Below are positions 1-7,609 of a DNA stretch of 26,230 bases, one piece after another. Location: positions 1 to 26,230 of the forward strand of contig CAMJHI010000004.1 of the NCBI GenBank assembly GCA_946405475.1, read 5' to 3'. Position 1 is the stretch's first letter. Every line of letters starts with the position of its first letter. The translations under genes were made by a program, and so were the position numbers. Source of the stretch: an uncultured Clostridia bacterium (lineage in GTDB: Bacteria; Bacillota; Clostridia; Oscillospirales; Acutalibacteraceae). The notes under the pieces are model-generated. The model saw only the letters and a list, made by a program, of their open reading frames with translations. It was not told where the DNA came from and did no database searches.

Positions 1-1077
1 GTGCCCGCCAACGTGGTCACCCGCGTGCTCAAAAACGCCGATAAAGAGACCCGCAAGCTCATCAACCGCTTTCTGCAATACCCGGAGGATTCCGCCGGCA
101 GCATCATGACCATTGAAATGGTGCAATTGCACGACACCATCACGGTGGGACAGGCCATTGAAACCATCCGCCGCACCGGCGTTGACAAAGAAACCATCTA
201 CACCTGCTACTGCATCGACAAGGCGCGCCACCTGATCGGCACGGTCGATCTGAGCGAGCTGATCTTCAACGACGATTCCGTGCCGATCTCCGACATCATG
301 GAGGAGGACGAATCCCTCATCAGCGTCAAAACGCTCGACGACCAGGAAGAGGTCGCCGACATCGTGCGTAAATACGACCTGCTCAGCGTGCCCGTCACCG
401 ACAACGAGGGGCGTCTGGTCGGCATCATCACCGTTGACGATATCGTTGACATCATCGACGCGGAAAACACCGAAGACTTTGAAAAAATGGCCAAGGTTCT
501 TCACTCCGACGAATCGTACCTGAAAACGAGCGTGTTCAAGCTCGCCCGCAACCGCATTCCGTGGCTGCTCATTTTAATGATCAGCGCCACCTTCACCGGC
601 CGCATCATCGAGGGCTTTGAAAACATGCTTGCCGCCGTCGCCGGGCTGACCGCCGCCATCCCCATGCTCATGGATACGGGCGGCAACGCCGGCAACCAGA
701 CCTCGACCCTTGCCATCCGCGGTCTCGCCACGGGCGACATCGAGCCGCGCGATTATATCCGCATTCTGTGGAAGGAGCTGCGCATCGGCGTCATCTGCGG
801 CTCGATTCTGGCGCTGGCCAACCTGCTGCGCCTTTATCTGCTCGGCTTTGTCGGCTGGAGCTCCGGCGGCTTTGAGGTGTTTTTGGTGATCTGCTCGGCT
901 ATGTTCTGCGCCGTGGTGATCGCCAAGATCATCGGCTGCACCCTGCCGCTGGCCGCCAAGGCGGTCAAGCTTGACCCCGCGCTCATGGCCGGTCCCATGA
1001 TCACCACCATCGTCGACGCCGTCACGCTGCTGATCTATCTGGGTCTGGCGAAAACATTTCTCAGTCTGGGAGCATAA
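1..1077 (+). CDS. mgtE: Magnesium transporter MgtE, 5'-truncated by window edge
   Basis: This is the C-terminal 358 residues of a CorA-independent Mg2+ channel/transporter of the inner membrane. The reading frame is open at base 1, so the GTG there is probably an internal Val. Family members are about 450 residues, so roughly the first 90-100 residues (most of the N domain) lie outside. Visible parts are the end of the N domain (residues 1-35, with LQYPEDSAGSIMT), two CBS domains (about 37-95 and 98-155, including VPVTDNEGRLVGIITVDDI) that sense cytosolic Mg2+ in the family, and a membrane domain from about residue 185 with the signature MDTGGNAGNQTST at 222-234 and several hydrophobic helices up to the C-terminus. 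The stop is 2 nt before the GH13 gene, whose ribosome binding site lies inside this gene. The product call is firm; the true start is not visible. Confidence 0.95.
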   Translation: MPANVVTRVLKNADKETRKLINRFLQYPEDSAGSIMTIEMVQLHDTITVGQAIETIRRTGVDKETIYTCYCIDKARHLIGTVDLSELIFNDDSVPISDIMEEDESLISVKTLDDQEEVADIVRKYDLLSVPVTDNEGRLVGIITVDDIVDIIDAENTEDFEKMAKVLHSDESYLKTSVFKLARNRIPWLLILMISATFTGRIIEGFENMLAAVAGLTAAIPMLMDTGGNAGNQTSTLAIRGLATGDIEPRDYIRILWKELRIGVICGSILALANLLRLYLLGFVGWSSGGFEVFLVICSAMFCAVVIAKIIGCTLPLAAKAVKLDPALMAGPMITTIVDAVTLLIYLGLAKTFLSLGA

Positions 1078-1079
1078 GT

Positions 1080-2939
1080 ATGCACTACATCCCCTACAAT
1101 TCCCGCAGCCAACTGCATAAGAACCGATTCGGCGCACTCCCCGCGGGCTGCGCCGTTTCTTTGCGTGTGGTGCTGCCGCGCGACATGTGCTGCCGCGGCG
1201 TTCGGCTGGCGGTGCACCGCGACCATGAGCCGACGCGCTTTTTTGACCTGACGTGGGAATGTATGCAGGGCGTGAGCGAGGAATGGTGGCGCATCGACTG
1301 GCAAATCGGAGAGGTCGGCTTATACTGGTATCACTTTGAATACGATATCCCCTACGGCGTGGGCAAGATTTTTCACGTGGGCAACGGACTCGGCGCGCTT
1401 CTCCCCGAGGGGAACGACTGGCAGCTCACCGTTTACGACGGCGAAGAGCCTATGCCGGAAGCCTTTTGCGGCGGCGTGATCTATCAGATCTTTCCCGACC
1501 GGTTTTACGCTTCCGGTCTTCCCAAGCAAAACGTGCCGGACGACCGCACGCTGCACGAAAACAAAGCCGACGTGCCCGTGTGGGAACCGAACGAGAAAGG
1601 CATCACGCTGAACAACGACTATTTCGGCGGCGACCTCAAGGGCATCGAGCAGAAGCTCGACTACCTGGAAAGCCTCGGCGTGACCTGCCTGTATCTCAAC
1701 CCCATTTTTGAATCGCATTCCAACCACCGCTACGACACGGCGAATTACGAACACGTCGACCCGCTGCTCGGCACGGACGACGACTTTGTTTCCCTGTGCG
1801 AAAAAGCAAAGCAAAAAGGCATTTCGATCATTCTGGACGGCGTGTTCAACCACACCGGCGCGGACAGCGTTTATTTCAACAAATACGGCCGCTACCCCAC
1901 CCTCGGCGCGTACCAATCAAAAAAATCCCCCTACTATCCGTGGTATAAGTTCCGCCACTGGAACGACGATTATGAATGCTGGTGGGATATCAAAATACTG
2001 CCCGACGTTGACGAAAGCAACGAGAGCTACCGCGCGTATATGCTCGGCAAAAACGGCATCGTGCGCCGATGGCTGCGGCTGGGCGCCGCCGGCTGGCGGC
2101 TGGACGTGGCGGACGAATTGCCCGATTTGTTTTTGGACGAACTGCGCCAAAGCGTCAAAGCCGAAAACCCGCAGGCGCTCATTCTGGGCGAGGTGTGGGA
2201 GGACGCGAGCAACAAATGCGCCTATCATCAGCGCCGCCGCTACCTGCTGGGCAGGCAGCTCGACAGCGTGATGAATTACCCCTTTGCCGACGCGCTGATG
2301 AGCTTCATGCGCACGGGCGTGGCGGAGGGCTTCACCGACAAGATTTTGACCATCATCGAAAACTATCCGCCCAAGACGCTGCATCTGCTGATGAACCACA
2401 TCGGCACGCACGACACGGCGCGCGCCATCACCGCCATGGTGGGCGAACCCGGCGCCGGGCGCGACCGCCGCTGGCAATCCGAACAGAGCTTAAGTGAGGA
2501 AAAGCGCCGGCTCGGGCTGCAGTTGATGAAGTGCGTGAGCGCCATGCAGTTCACCCTGCCCGGCATTCCGAGCGTTTATTACGGGGACGAAGCCGGAATG
2601 GAGGGCTACCGCGACCCGTTCAACCGCCTGTACTACCCCTGGGGCAGCGAAAACAAAGAGCTGATCGCGTGGTATCAGACGCTCGGTAAGATTCGCAAAG
2701 AGAACCCCTGCCTGAAGCAGGGCGATTTTCACCCGGTGAGCGAGGCGCTCGGCTGCGTCGCCTATGCGCGCTCCTGCCCCGGCAACGCGCTGTTGACCAT
2801 CGCCAACCGCAACCCCCACCCCATCACCTATTACCTGCCGCCCGACTGGTTCAACGCGCAGATCCTCATCGGCGGTTACGGTCACGCCACGGACTGCGTG
2901 GAGATCGACGCCTGCAGCAGCGTGATTTTGAGAAGATAA
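1080..2939 (+). CDS. GH13 alpha-glycosidase (neopullulanase/cyclomaltodextrinase-like)
   Basis: A 619-residue alpha-amylase-family enzyme predicted to hydrolyse alpha-glucosidic bonds in maltodextrins, cyclodextrins or pullulan. It has no signal peptide, so it should act in the cytoplasm on imported oligosaccharides. Residues 1-125 form a beta-rich N-terminal domain like that of neopullulanases. The catalytic barrel starts at YQIFPDRF (135-142). Family motifs are DGVFNHTG (253-260), GWRLDVADE with nucleophile Asp342, LGEVWE with acid/base Glu371, and GTHDT with transition-state Asp445. A short C-terminal beta domain follows from about 545. The start ATG has GGGAG at 1068-1072, inside the mgtE end, so the two genes are probably cotranscribed; a terminator follows. 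Exact substrate (neopullulanase, cyclomaltodextrinase or maltogenic amylase) cannot be fixed from the sequence. Confidence 0.9.
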   Translation: MHYIPYNSRSQLHKNRFGALPAGCAVSLRVVLPRDMCCRGVRLAVHRDHEPTRFFDLTWECMQGVSEEWWRIDWQIGEVGLYWYHFEYDIPYGVGKIFHVGNGLGALLPEGNDWQLTVYDGEEPMPEAFCGGVIYQIFPDRFYASGLPKQNVPDDRTLHENKADVPVWEPNEKGITLNNDYFGGDLKGIEQKLDYLESLGVTCLYLNPIFESHSNHRYDTANYEHVDPLLGTDDDFVSLCEKAKQKGISIILDGVFNHTGADSVYFNKYGRYPTLGAYQSKKSPYYPWYKFRHWNDDYECWWDIKILPDVDESNESYRAYMLGKNGIVRRWLRLGAAGWRLDVADELPDLFLDELRQSVKAENPQALILGEVWEDASNKCAYHQRRRYLLGRQLDSVMNYPFADALMSFMRTGVAEGFTDKILTIIENYPPKTLHLLMNHIGTHDTARAITAMVGEPGAGRDRRWQSEQSLSEEKRRLGLQLMKCVSAMQFTLPGIPSVYYGDEAGMEGYRDPFNRLYYPWGSENKELIAWYQTLGKIRKENPCLKQGDFHPVSEALGCVAYARSCPGNALLTIANRNPHPITYYLPPDWFNAQILIGGYGHATDCVEIDACSSVILRR

Positions 2940-2963
2940 GACCGAAAAAATGGACTTTGATAC

Positions 2964-2993
2964 AAAAAAAGCAGCTTTCGGGCTGCTTTTTTT
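2964..2993 (+). terminator. Rho-independent terminator after the GH13 gene
   Basis: GCAGC (2971-2975) pairs with GCTGC (2982-2986) around a 6-nt loop, extended by an upstream A run pairing with the downstream T run (2987-2993). It lies between the GH13 stop and the recA promoter, and separates mgtE-GH13 from the recA cluster. Confidence 0.85.
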
Positions 2994-3002
2994 CATTGAC
3001 GC

Positions 3003-3031
3003 TTGACAAATGGAAATCCGCATTGTATAAT
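3003..3031 (+). promoter_or_regulatory. recA promoter, perfect sigma-A consensus
   Basis: TTGACA at 3003-3008 and TATAAT at 3026-3031 are separated by exactly 17 nt, a full match to the vegetative sigma-70/sigma-A consensus. Predicted transcription start is near 3038. Such a strong promoter fits a gene that is held down by a repressor; a LexA-like box lies just downstream. Confidence 0.85.
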
Positions 3032-3043
3032 CGAACCAGTTAC

Positions 3044-3057
3044 CGAACATTTGTACT
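3044..3057 (+). promoter_or_regulatory. LexA/SOS-box-like operator of recA
   Basis: The sequence CGAACATTTGTACT resembles the Gram-positive LexA box CGAACRNRYGTTCG. The left half (CGAAC) is perfect, with the 4-nt spacing kept, and the right half reads GTACT instead of GTTCG. It sits about 13 nt after the -10 element, between the predicted transcription start and the ribosome binding site, where bound LexA would block initiation or early elongation. Similar boxes control recA across Bacillota. The imperfect right half keeps confidence moderate. Confidence 0.5.
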
Positions 3058-3078
3058 ATTTATCGGAGGAAAAACGAT

Positions 3079-4194
3079 ATGGCAGATAAGAAAACAGCGT
3101 TGGAAACCGCCCTGCAGCAAATTGAAAAGAGCTTCGGCAAAGGCGCGATCATGCGGCTGGGGCAAAACGTCGGGCTGAACGTGGAGGCGATCTCCACCGG
3201 CTCCATCACCATTGACGCGGCCACCGGCATCGGCGGCCTGCCCAAGGGCAGGATCGTGGAAATCTACGGGCCGGAATCCTCCGGTAAAACCACCCTGGCG
3301 CTGCACGTCATCGCGCAGGCGCAGAAGCTCGGCGGCGAATGCGCGTTCGTCGACGCGGAACACGCGCTCGACCCCGTTTACGCTTCCAACCTCGGCGTTG
3401 ACATTGATTCGCTGCTGGTCTCCCAGCCCGACAACGGCGAGCAGGCGCTCGAAATCGCTGAAACGCTCATCCGCTCCGGCGCGCTGAGCGTGGTCGTGGT
3501 CGACTCGGTGGCGGCGCTCGTGCCCCGCGCCGAAATTGAAGGCGACATGGGCGATTCGCACGTCGGTCTGCACGCGAGGCTGATGTCGCAGGCGCTGCGC
3601 AAGCTCGCCGGCGCCATTGCCAAATCGAACACCATCCTCATTTTCATCAACCAGCTGCGCGAAAAGGTCGGCGTGATGTACGGCAGCCCCGAGGTCACCA
3701 CCGGCGGCCGCGCGCTCAAATATTACGCTTCCATGCGCATCGACGTGCGCAAGGTGGAACAGCTCAAGGGCAGCGGCGGCGAATTCACCGGCTGCCGCAC
3801 CAAGGTCAAGATCGTCAAAAACAAGGTCGCGCCGCCCTTCAAAACGGCGGAATTCGACATTGTCTACGGCCGCGGCATCGCCAAGGAAAGCGAAGTGCTC
3901 GATCTGGCCGTCGCGCATGATATCATCCACAAGAGCGGCGCATGGTTTTCCTACAACGATGAACGGCTCGGGCAGGGGCGCGACAACGTCAAGGAGCTGC
4001 TGCGCGCCAATCCGGCTCTGATGGCGGAAGTGGAAGAAAAGGTGCGCGCCATTCTGAACGAAAAGGCCAAGGCGGAGCTGGAAAAGAAAGAGAAAAAGGC
4101 TGTTGACGCGGTGCCCGCGCCCGTCGCCGCCCCCGCCGCCTCCAAGACCAAGATCAAGGCCAACCTCGACATTACGGTTGACGACGACGAATAA
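3079..4194 (+). CDS. recA: Recombinase RecA
   Basis: A 371-residue DNA-dependent ATPase that forms filaments on single-stranded DNA, drives homologous strand exchange and activates LexA self-cleavage. Walker A is GPESSGKTT (64-72), Walker B is in VVVVDSVAAL (138-147), and the L2 DNA-binding region follows INQLREKVG (190-198). The core is followed by a Lys/Glu-rich helix, an Ala/Pro linker (about 345-358) and an acidic tail ending in DDDE, as in other RecA proteins. The start ATG has CGGAGG at 3064-3069 with good spacing. recX begins 5 nt after the stop and rimO and pgsA follow without a gap, so all four probably share the promoter at 3003-3031. Confidence 0.98.
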   Translation: MADKKTALETALQQIEKSFGKGAIMRLGQNVGLNVEAISTGSITIDAATGIGGLPKGRIVEIYGPESSGKTTLALHVIAQAQKLGGECAFVDAEHALDPVYASNLGVDIDSLLVSQPDNGEQALEIAETLIRSGALSVVVVDSVAALVPRAEIEGDMGDSHVGLHARLMSQALRKLAGAIAKSNTILIFINQLREKVGVMYGSPEVTTGGRALKYYASMRIDVRKVEQLKGSGGEFTGCRTKVKIVKNKVAPPFKTAEFDIVYGRGIAKESEVLDLAVAHDIIHKSGAWFSYNDERLGQGRDNVKELLRANPALMAEVEEKVRAILNEKAKAELEKKEKKAVDAVPAPVAAPAASKTKIKANLDITVDDDE

Positions 4195-4199
4195 ACACG

Positions 4200-4820
4200 A
4201 TGGTTCTGACCGCACAAAAAGGCAAAGCAAACAAAATGCACATCAGCGTCGACGGTGAATACCGCTTCACCGTTGATGCTGATTTCTGGTTTTTAAGCGG
4301 CTATGCTGGCGGCGACGAGATCGACGAGGACGGGCTGGCCGAGCTGGAAACACGCATCAAGGCGCGGCGCTGCTTCAACCGCGCGCTCAGTATCCTCGCG
4401 CGGCGCGAGCACTGCGAAAAAGAGCTGTTCAACAAGCTGGCGCGTGCCGACGGCGCCGAAGCCGCGGCGGACGCCGTACAGCGCGTCAAGCAGCTCGGCT
4501 ACCTTGACGACGGCCGCTACGCCGCGCTGCTGGTCGGCGAGCTGAGCGCCCGCAAGGGCATGAGCAAACGCGGCATTTTTCAGGAGCTGCTGCGCCGCGG
4601 CGTTGACCGCGAAACGGCCGAAGAAGCGCTGGCTGACACAGAGCTTGACGAATGTGATACAATAAACATGCTGCTCAACGGCAAATACCGCAGCCGTCTA
4701 CAAGAAGAAAAAGGCAGGCGGCAGGTCATGAACGCCCTGCTGCGGCTGGGTTACAGCTATTCGCAGGTGCGCAGCGCGCTGAGCGAATACGAAACCGAAT
4801 CAGACGAGGAGGCATATTAA
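4200..4820 (+). CDS. recX: Regulatory protein RecX
   Basis: A 206-residue member of the RecX family, which binds RecA filaments and restrains their growth and activity. After a short beta-rich start typical of Gram-positive members (HISVDGEYRFTVD, from residue 14), the protein is all-helical, with tandem three-helix repeats. Recognisable elements are LARREHCEKELFNKLA (about 67-82), VKQLGYLDDGRYAALL (98-113) and the SKRGIFQELLRRGVD segment. Its position 5 nt after recA is the classic recA-recX arrangement and implies co-induction. The start ATG at 4200 has no clear AGGAGG, so translation may depend on ribosomes finishing recA. An ATG at codon 13 is possible but would remove the first strand. 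Confidence 0.92.
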   Translation: MVLTAQKGKANKMHISVDGEYRFTVDADFWFLSGYAGGDEIDEDGLAELETRIKARRCFNRALSILARREHCEKELFNKLARADGAEAAADAVQRVKQLGYLDDGRYAALLVGELSARKGMSKRGIFQELLRRGVDRETAEEALADTELDECDTINMLLNGKYRSRLQEEKGRRQVMNALLRLGYSYSQVRSALSEYETESDEEAY

Positions 4821-6146
4821 GTGAAAACGGTTGGCTTTATTTCCCTTGGCTGCCCCAAAAATCAGATCGACGGCGAGTGCCTGCTGGCGCAGCTTGACGC
4901 CGCCGGCTACACCGTGGCCGACCCCTATGACGGCGTGGACGTTGTGGTCGTCAACACCTGCGGCTTTATTGAGGACGCCAAAAAAGAGGCGATCGAGAGC
5001 ATTCTGGATATGGTCCAGCTCAAGGAGGACGGCACCGTCGGCAGGATCGTGGTGACCGGCTGCCTGGCGGAACGCTATCAGGAGGAAGTGCTCACCGAGA
5101 TCCCCGAGGTGGACGCGGTGGTCGGCATCGGCGCGAACCGCGACATCGTCGCCGTGTGCGACCGTGTGCTGGCCGGCGAGACCGTGACGGCGTTCCCGGC
5201 CAAAAGCGAGCTGCCGCTGAACGGCGAACGCGTTTTGACCACGCCGGAATACTATGCCTACCTGAAAATTGCCGAGGGCTGCGACAACCGCTGCACCTAC
5301 TGCGCCATTCCGCAGATCCGCGGCGGGTTCCGCAGCCGCGAAATGGACGACATCGCCGACGAAGCAGCCCAGCTCGCCGAAAAAGGCGTGAAGGAGCTGA
5401 TCCTCGTCGCGCAGGATACCACGCGGTACGGGCAGGATCTTTACGGCCGTCTCGCGCTGCCCGAGCTGCTCAAAAAGCTGTGCGCCATCGACGGCATCCA
5501 CTGGATCCGCCTGCTCTACTGCTACCCGGATGAGTTCACGGACGAGCTCATCGACGTGATGGCCGCAGAAAAGAAGGTGCTGCATTACGTCGATCTGCCG
5601 CTGCAGCACGCCAACGACGCGATCCTGCGGCGCATGAACCGCCGCTGTTCTGCCGAACAGGCGGCCGGGCTGATCCAAAAGCTGCGCGAACGCATCCCGG
5701 ATATCGTCATCCGCACTACGTTCATCACCGGCTTCCCCGGTGAGGGCGAGGCAGAATTTGAAGACCTTGCCGTGTTCGTCAATGAAACCGAGTTCGACTG
5801 TCTGGGCTGCTTCGCCTATTCGGCGGAGGAAGGCACGCCCGCGGCGAGCTTTGAGGATCAGGTGGACGAACGCACCAAAAACGACCGCAAAGAGATCATC
5901 ATGAGCGATCAGTACAGCATCATGCAGGAAAAGCACGAGCAGCTCATCGGCCAGACCTTTGAGGTGCTGGTGGAGGGATATGACGAATATTCCGACAGCT
6001 ATTTCGGCCGCACCTACCGCGACGCGCCGGAGATCGATTCCGTCATCAAATTCACCGCGTCGTTTGACCTGAACGAGGGCGAATTCTGCGAGGTGCAGGT
6101 GTTTGGCGTTGACGAATACGACCTGATCGGCGAGGCTCAAGCATGA
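4821..6146 (+). CDS. rimO: Ribosomal protein uS12 methylthiotransferase RimO
   Basis: A 441-residue radical-SAM enzyme of the methylthiotransferase family. RimO adds a methylthio group to a conserved aspartate of ribosomal protein S12. The N-terminal UPF0004 domain holds three cysteines for the auxiliary 4Fe-4S cluster, Cys11 (SLGCPKNQ), Cys47 (NTCGF) and Cys81 (TGCLAERY). The radical-SAM motif CxxxCxxC is Cys154, Cys158, Cys161 in CDNRCTYCAIPQIRGGFRSR. A TRAM domain follows from about residue 375. SLGCPKN and the overall length favour RimO over MiaB or MtaB. The start is GTG, supported by GAGGAGG at 4806-4812, and it directly follows the recX stop. Its end overlaps pgsA by 4 nt. Confidence 0.93.
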   Translation: MKTVGFISLGCPKNQIDGECLLAQLDAAGYTVADPYDGVDVVVVNTCGFIEDAKKEAIESILDMVQLKEDGTVGRIVVTGCLAERYQEEVLTEIPEVDAVVGIGANRDIVAVCDRVLAGETVTAFPAKSELPLNGERVLTTPEYYAYLKIAEGCDNRCTYCAIPQIRGGFRSREMDDIADEAAQLAEKGVKELILVAQDTTRYGQDLYGRLALPELLKKLCAIDGIHWIRLLYCYPDEFTDELIDVMAAEKKVLHYVDLPLQHANDAILRRMNRRCSAEQAAGLIQKLRERIPDIVIRTTFITGFPGEGEAEFEDLAVFVNETEFDCLGCFAYSAEEGTPAASFEDQVDERTKNDRKEIIMSDQYSIMQEKHEQLIGQTFEVLVEGYDEYSDSYFGRTYRDAPEIDSVIKFTASFDLNEGEFCEVQVFGVDEYDLIGEAQA

Positions 6147-6703
6147 ACACACCCAACAAGCTGACCGTGGCGCGCATCGCCGTCACGCCGGTGTTTCTGT
6201 TTTTTCTGCTCGCCGCGTTTTCGCATCACTGGCTGATCGCGGCGCTGGTGTTCATCGCCGCCTCCGTCACCGACGCGATCGACGGCAGGCTGGCCAGAAA
6301 ACACAACGAAGTGACCGCGCTGGGGCAGCTGCTCGACCCGCTGGCTGACAAAATGCTGATGACCGCCGCCCTGCTCGCCTTTTTGAAGCTGGGGCTGTGC
6401 GGCGTGTGGCCGGTGTTTCTGATCCTGCTGCGGGAATTTGCCGTGACCTCGCTGCGCCTCATCGCCGCCGCGCAGGGCGCCGTGATCCCCGCGAACATCT
6501 TCGGCAAGATCAAAACCGCCGTGCAGATGGTGTTCACCGGCGTGATCCTGTTCTGGGGCGAGCTGATCGAGCGGTTCGGCTTTTTGAAGCTGGAATTTGC
6601 CCGCGTCTGTGCCGGTATGATCTGGATCATGGCGGCGCTGGCGATCGTTTCCGGCGTCGTGACCGCGTGGAAAGCAAAAAAAGTGATTGACTTCACGAAG
6701 TGA
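6143..6703 (+). CDS. pgsA: CDP-diacylglycerol-glycerol-3-phosphate 3-phosphatidyltransferase
   Basis: A 186-residue membrane enzyme that makes phosphatidylglycerol phosphate from CDP-diacylglycerol and glycerol-3-phosphate, the committed step to phosphatidylglycerol and cardiolipin. The CDP-alcohol phosphotransferase signature is complete: Asp44 and Asp47-Gly48, Ala51-Arg52, Gly61, Asp65 and Asp69, within TDAIDGRLAR and GQLLDPLADK. Hydrophobic segments near 8-25, 30-43, 72-100 and 150-178 fit the six-helix fold. The ATG overlaps the rimO stop by 4 nt, implying translational coupling; rimO-pgsA is a common pair in Bacillota. No terminator follows, and the promoter of the next operon overlaps its last codons. 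Confidence 0.93.
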   Translation: MNTPNKLTVARIAVTPVFLFFLLAAFSHHWLIAALVFIAASVTDAIDGRLARKHNEVTALGQLLDPLADKMLMTAALLAFLKLGLCGVWPVFLILLREFAVTSLRLIAAAQGAVIPANIFGKIKTAVQMVFTGVILFWGELIERFGFLKLEFARVCAGMIWIMAALAIVSGVVTAWKAKKVIDFTK

Positions 6704-6715
6704 TTTGCATATAAT
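6687..6715 (+). promoter_or_regulatory. Promoter of the T-box-cysE-cysS operon
   Basis: TTGACT at 6687-6692 and TATAAT at 6710-6715 are 17 nt apart. The -35 element lies inside the last codons of pgsA, and the predicted transcription start is about 6722, which gives a leader of about 245 nt before cysE. Confidence 0.8.
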
Positions 6716-6728
6716 GTTTATGAACAAC

Positions 6729-6751
6729 ATGCTTTGACAATATGCTTTGAC
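6729..6751 (+). repeat. Tandem 10-bp direct repeat at the start of the cys leader
   Basis: ATGCTTTGAC occurs at 6729-6738 and again at 6742-6751, separated by AAT. It lies just after the predicted transcription start and before the T-box stem I. Its function is unknown. Confidence 0.5.
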
Positions 6752-6922
6752 CGGGAGAAGTAGCGCCCGACACCGATTCTCAGAGAGGCACGCAACCGCT
6801 GCGAGCGTGCTGTTTCGGCCGCGCGTGAATGCACCCGTGAGCACGGGGGAGGAAATGCCCCCGCGGGTCGTTCCGTTACAGACAAGATGAGTACCATCCG
6901 GAGTGGAACCGCGAGTTATCGC

Positions 6923-6952
6923 CTCCGTCGCTTTCAGCGGCGGAGTTTTTTT
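6923..6952 (+). terminator. Conditional terminator of the Cys T-box
   Basis: CTCCGTCGCT (6923-6932) pairs with AGCGGCGGAG (6936-6945) around a 3-nt loop, with one G-U pair, followed by seven T (6946-6952). It is the regulated terminator that the T-box antiterminator competes with. Confidence 0.9.
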
Positions 6953-6967
6953 ATTGAGGTGATTACG

Positions 6968-7609
6968 ATTTTTGATCAATTGCGTGAAGATATCGCCTGC
7001 GTGCGAGACCGCGACCCGGCCGCGCGTTCGGCGCTGGAGATCTTCTTTTTATACCCCGGGCTCAAGGCGGTTCGTTCACACCGCCGCGCCCACTGGTGCT
7101 ATGAACACAAGCTCTTTTTTCTGGCGCGGCTGATTTCACAGCGCTCCTCCAAACGGACGGGCATCGAGATCCACCCGGCCGCGCAGATCGGCAAGCGGCT
7201 GTTCATCGACCACGGCACCGGCGTGGTCATCGGCGAAACCGCCGTCATCGGCGACGACGTGACGCTGTATCAGGGCGTGACGCTCGGCGGCACCGGCCAC
7301 CACACCGGCAAGCGCCACCCCACCATCGGCAGCAACGTGCTCATCGGCGCGGGCGCGAAGGTGCTCGGGCCGTTCAGCGTGGGCGACAATTCCAATATCG
7401 CCGCGGGCGCGGTCGTACTCGACGAGATTCCGCCCAATTCCACCGCCGTGGGCGTGCCGGCGCGGGTGGTCAAGCGCAACGGCAAGCGCGTGGATGAACT
7501 TGATCAGATCCACATCCCCGACCCCATCAGCATGGAGCTGTGCAAGCTGCAGGTCGAGATCGACCGCCTGAAAAAGAGATTAGACAACTATGAGAAAGAG
7601 GACAAATAA
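6968..7609 (+). CDS. cysE: Serine O-acetyltransferase CysE
   Basis: Transfers acetyl from acetyl-CoA to L-serine to give O-acetylserine, the precursor of cysteine. The short helical N-domain (FDQLREDI...RDPAARSALE) precedes a left-handed beta-helix of hexapeptide repeats (about 65-165), with HPAAQIG, DHGTG (His82, matching the catalytic His158 of E. coli CysE), GGTGHHTGKRHP and AGVP-like GVPARVV. A charged C-terminal helix ends the 213 residues. The start is odd. Homologues begin MFxxLxxDI, which here aligns with ATT at 6968, eight nt after TGAGG of a strong GAGGTGAT box (6956-6963). The in-frame GTG at 6959 overlaps that box, and the ATG at 6887 lies inside the T-box. I therefore favour AUU, with GTG 6959 as the fallback. 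cysS follows with no gap. Confidence 0.9.
   Translation: MFDQLREDIACVRDRDPAARSALEIFFLYPGLKAVRSHRRAHWCYEHKLFFLARLISQRSSKRTGIEIHPAAQIGKRLFIDHGTGVVIGETAVIGDDVTLYQGVTLGGTGHHTGKRHPTIGSNVLIGAGAKVLGPFSVGDNSNIAAGAVVLDEIPPNSTAVGVPARVVKRNGKRVDELDQIHIPDPISMELCKLQVEIDRLKKRLDNYEKEDK

Larger units (their letters stand above)
6722..6952 (+). promoter_or_regulatory. T-box riboswitch, Cys specifier (UGC)
   Basis: A tRNA-sensing leader. GAGAAGTA at 6755-6762 starts stem I. Its distal part has AGAGAG (6782-6787) and a hairpin GCACGC/GCGTGC whose loop holds GCTGCGA. The specifier loop is GAATGCA at 6827-6833, giving codon TGC (Cys) at 6830-6832. The antiterminator contains the T-box core TGGAACCGCG at 6904-6913; its TGGA would pair with a UCCA acceptor end, matching the U discriminator of tRNA-Cys. 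A terminator follows at 6923-6952. Uncharged tRNA-Cys should stabilise the antiterminator and switch on cysE and cysS. Codon, discriminator and downstream genes all agree, so the assignment is strong. Confidence 0.93.

Noticed and set aside
6887..6967. An N-terminal extension of cysE from ATG 6887
   Set aside because: These bases are the T-box antiterminator and terminator stem; the encoded residues have no CysE similarity.
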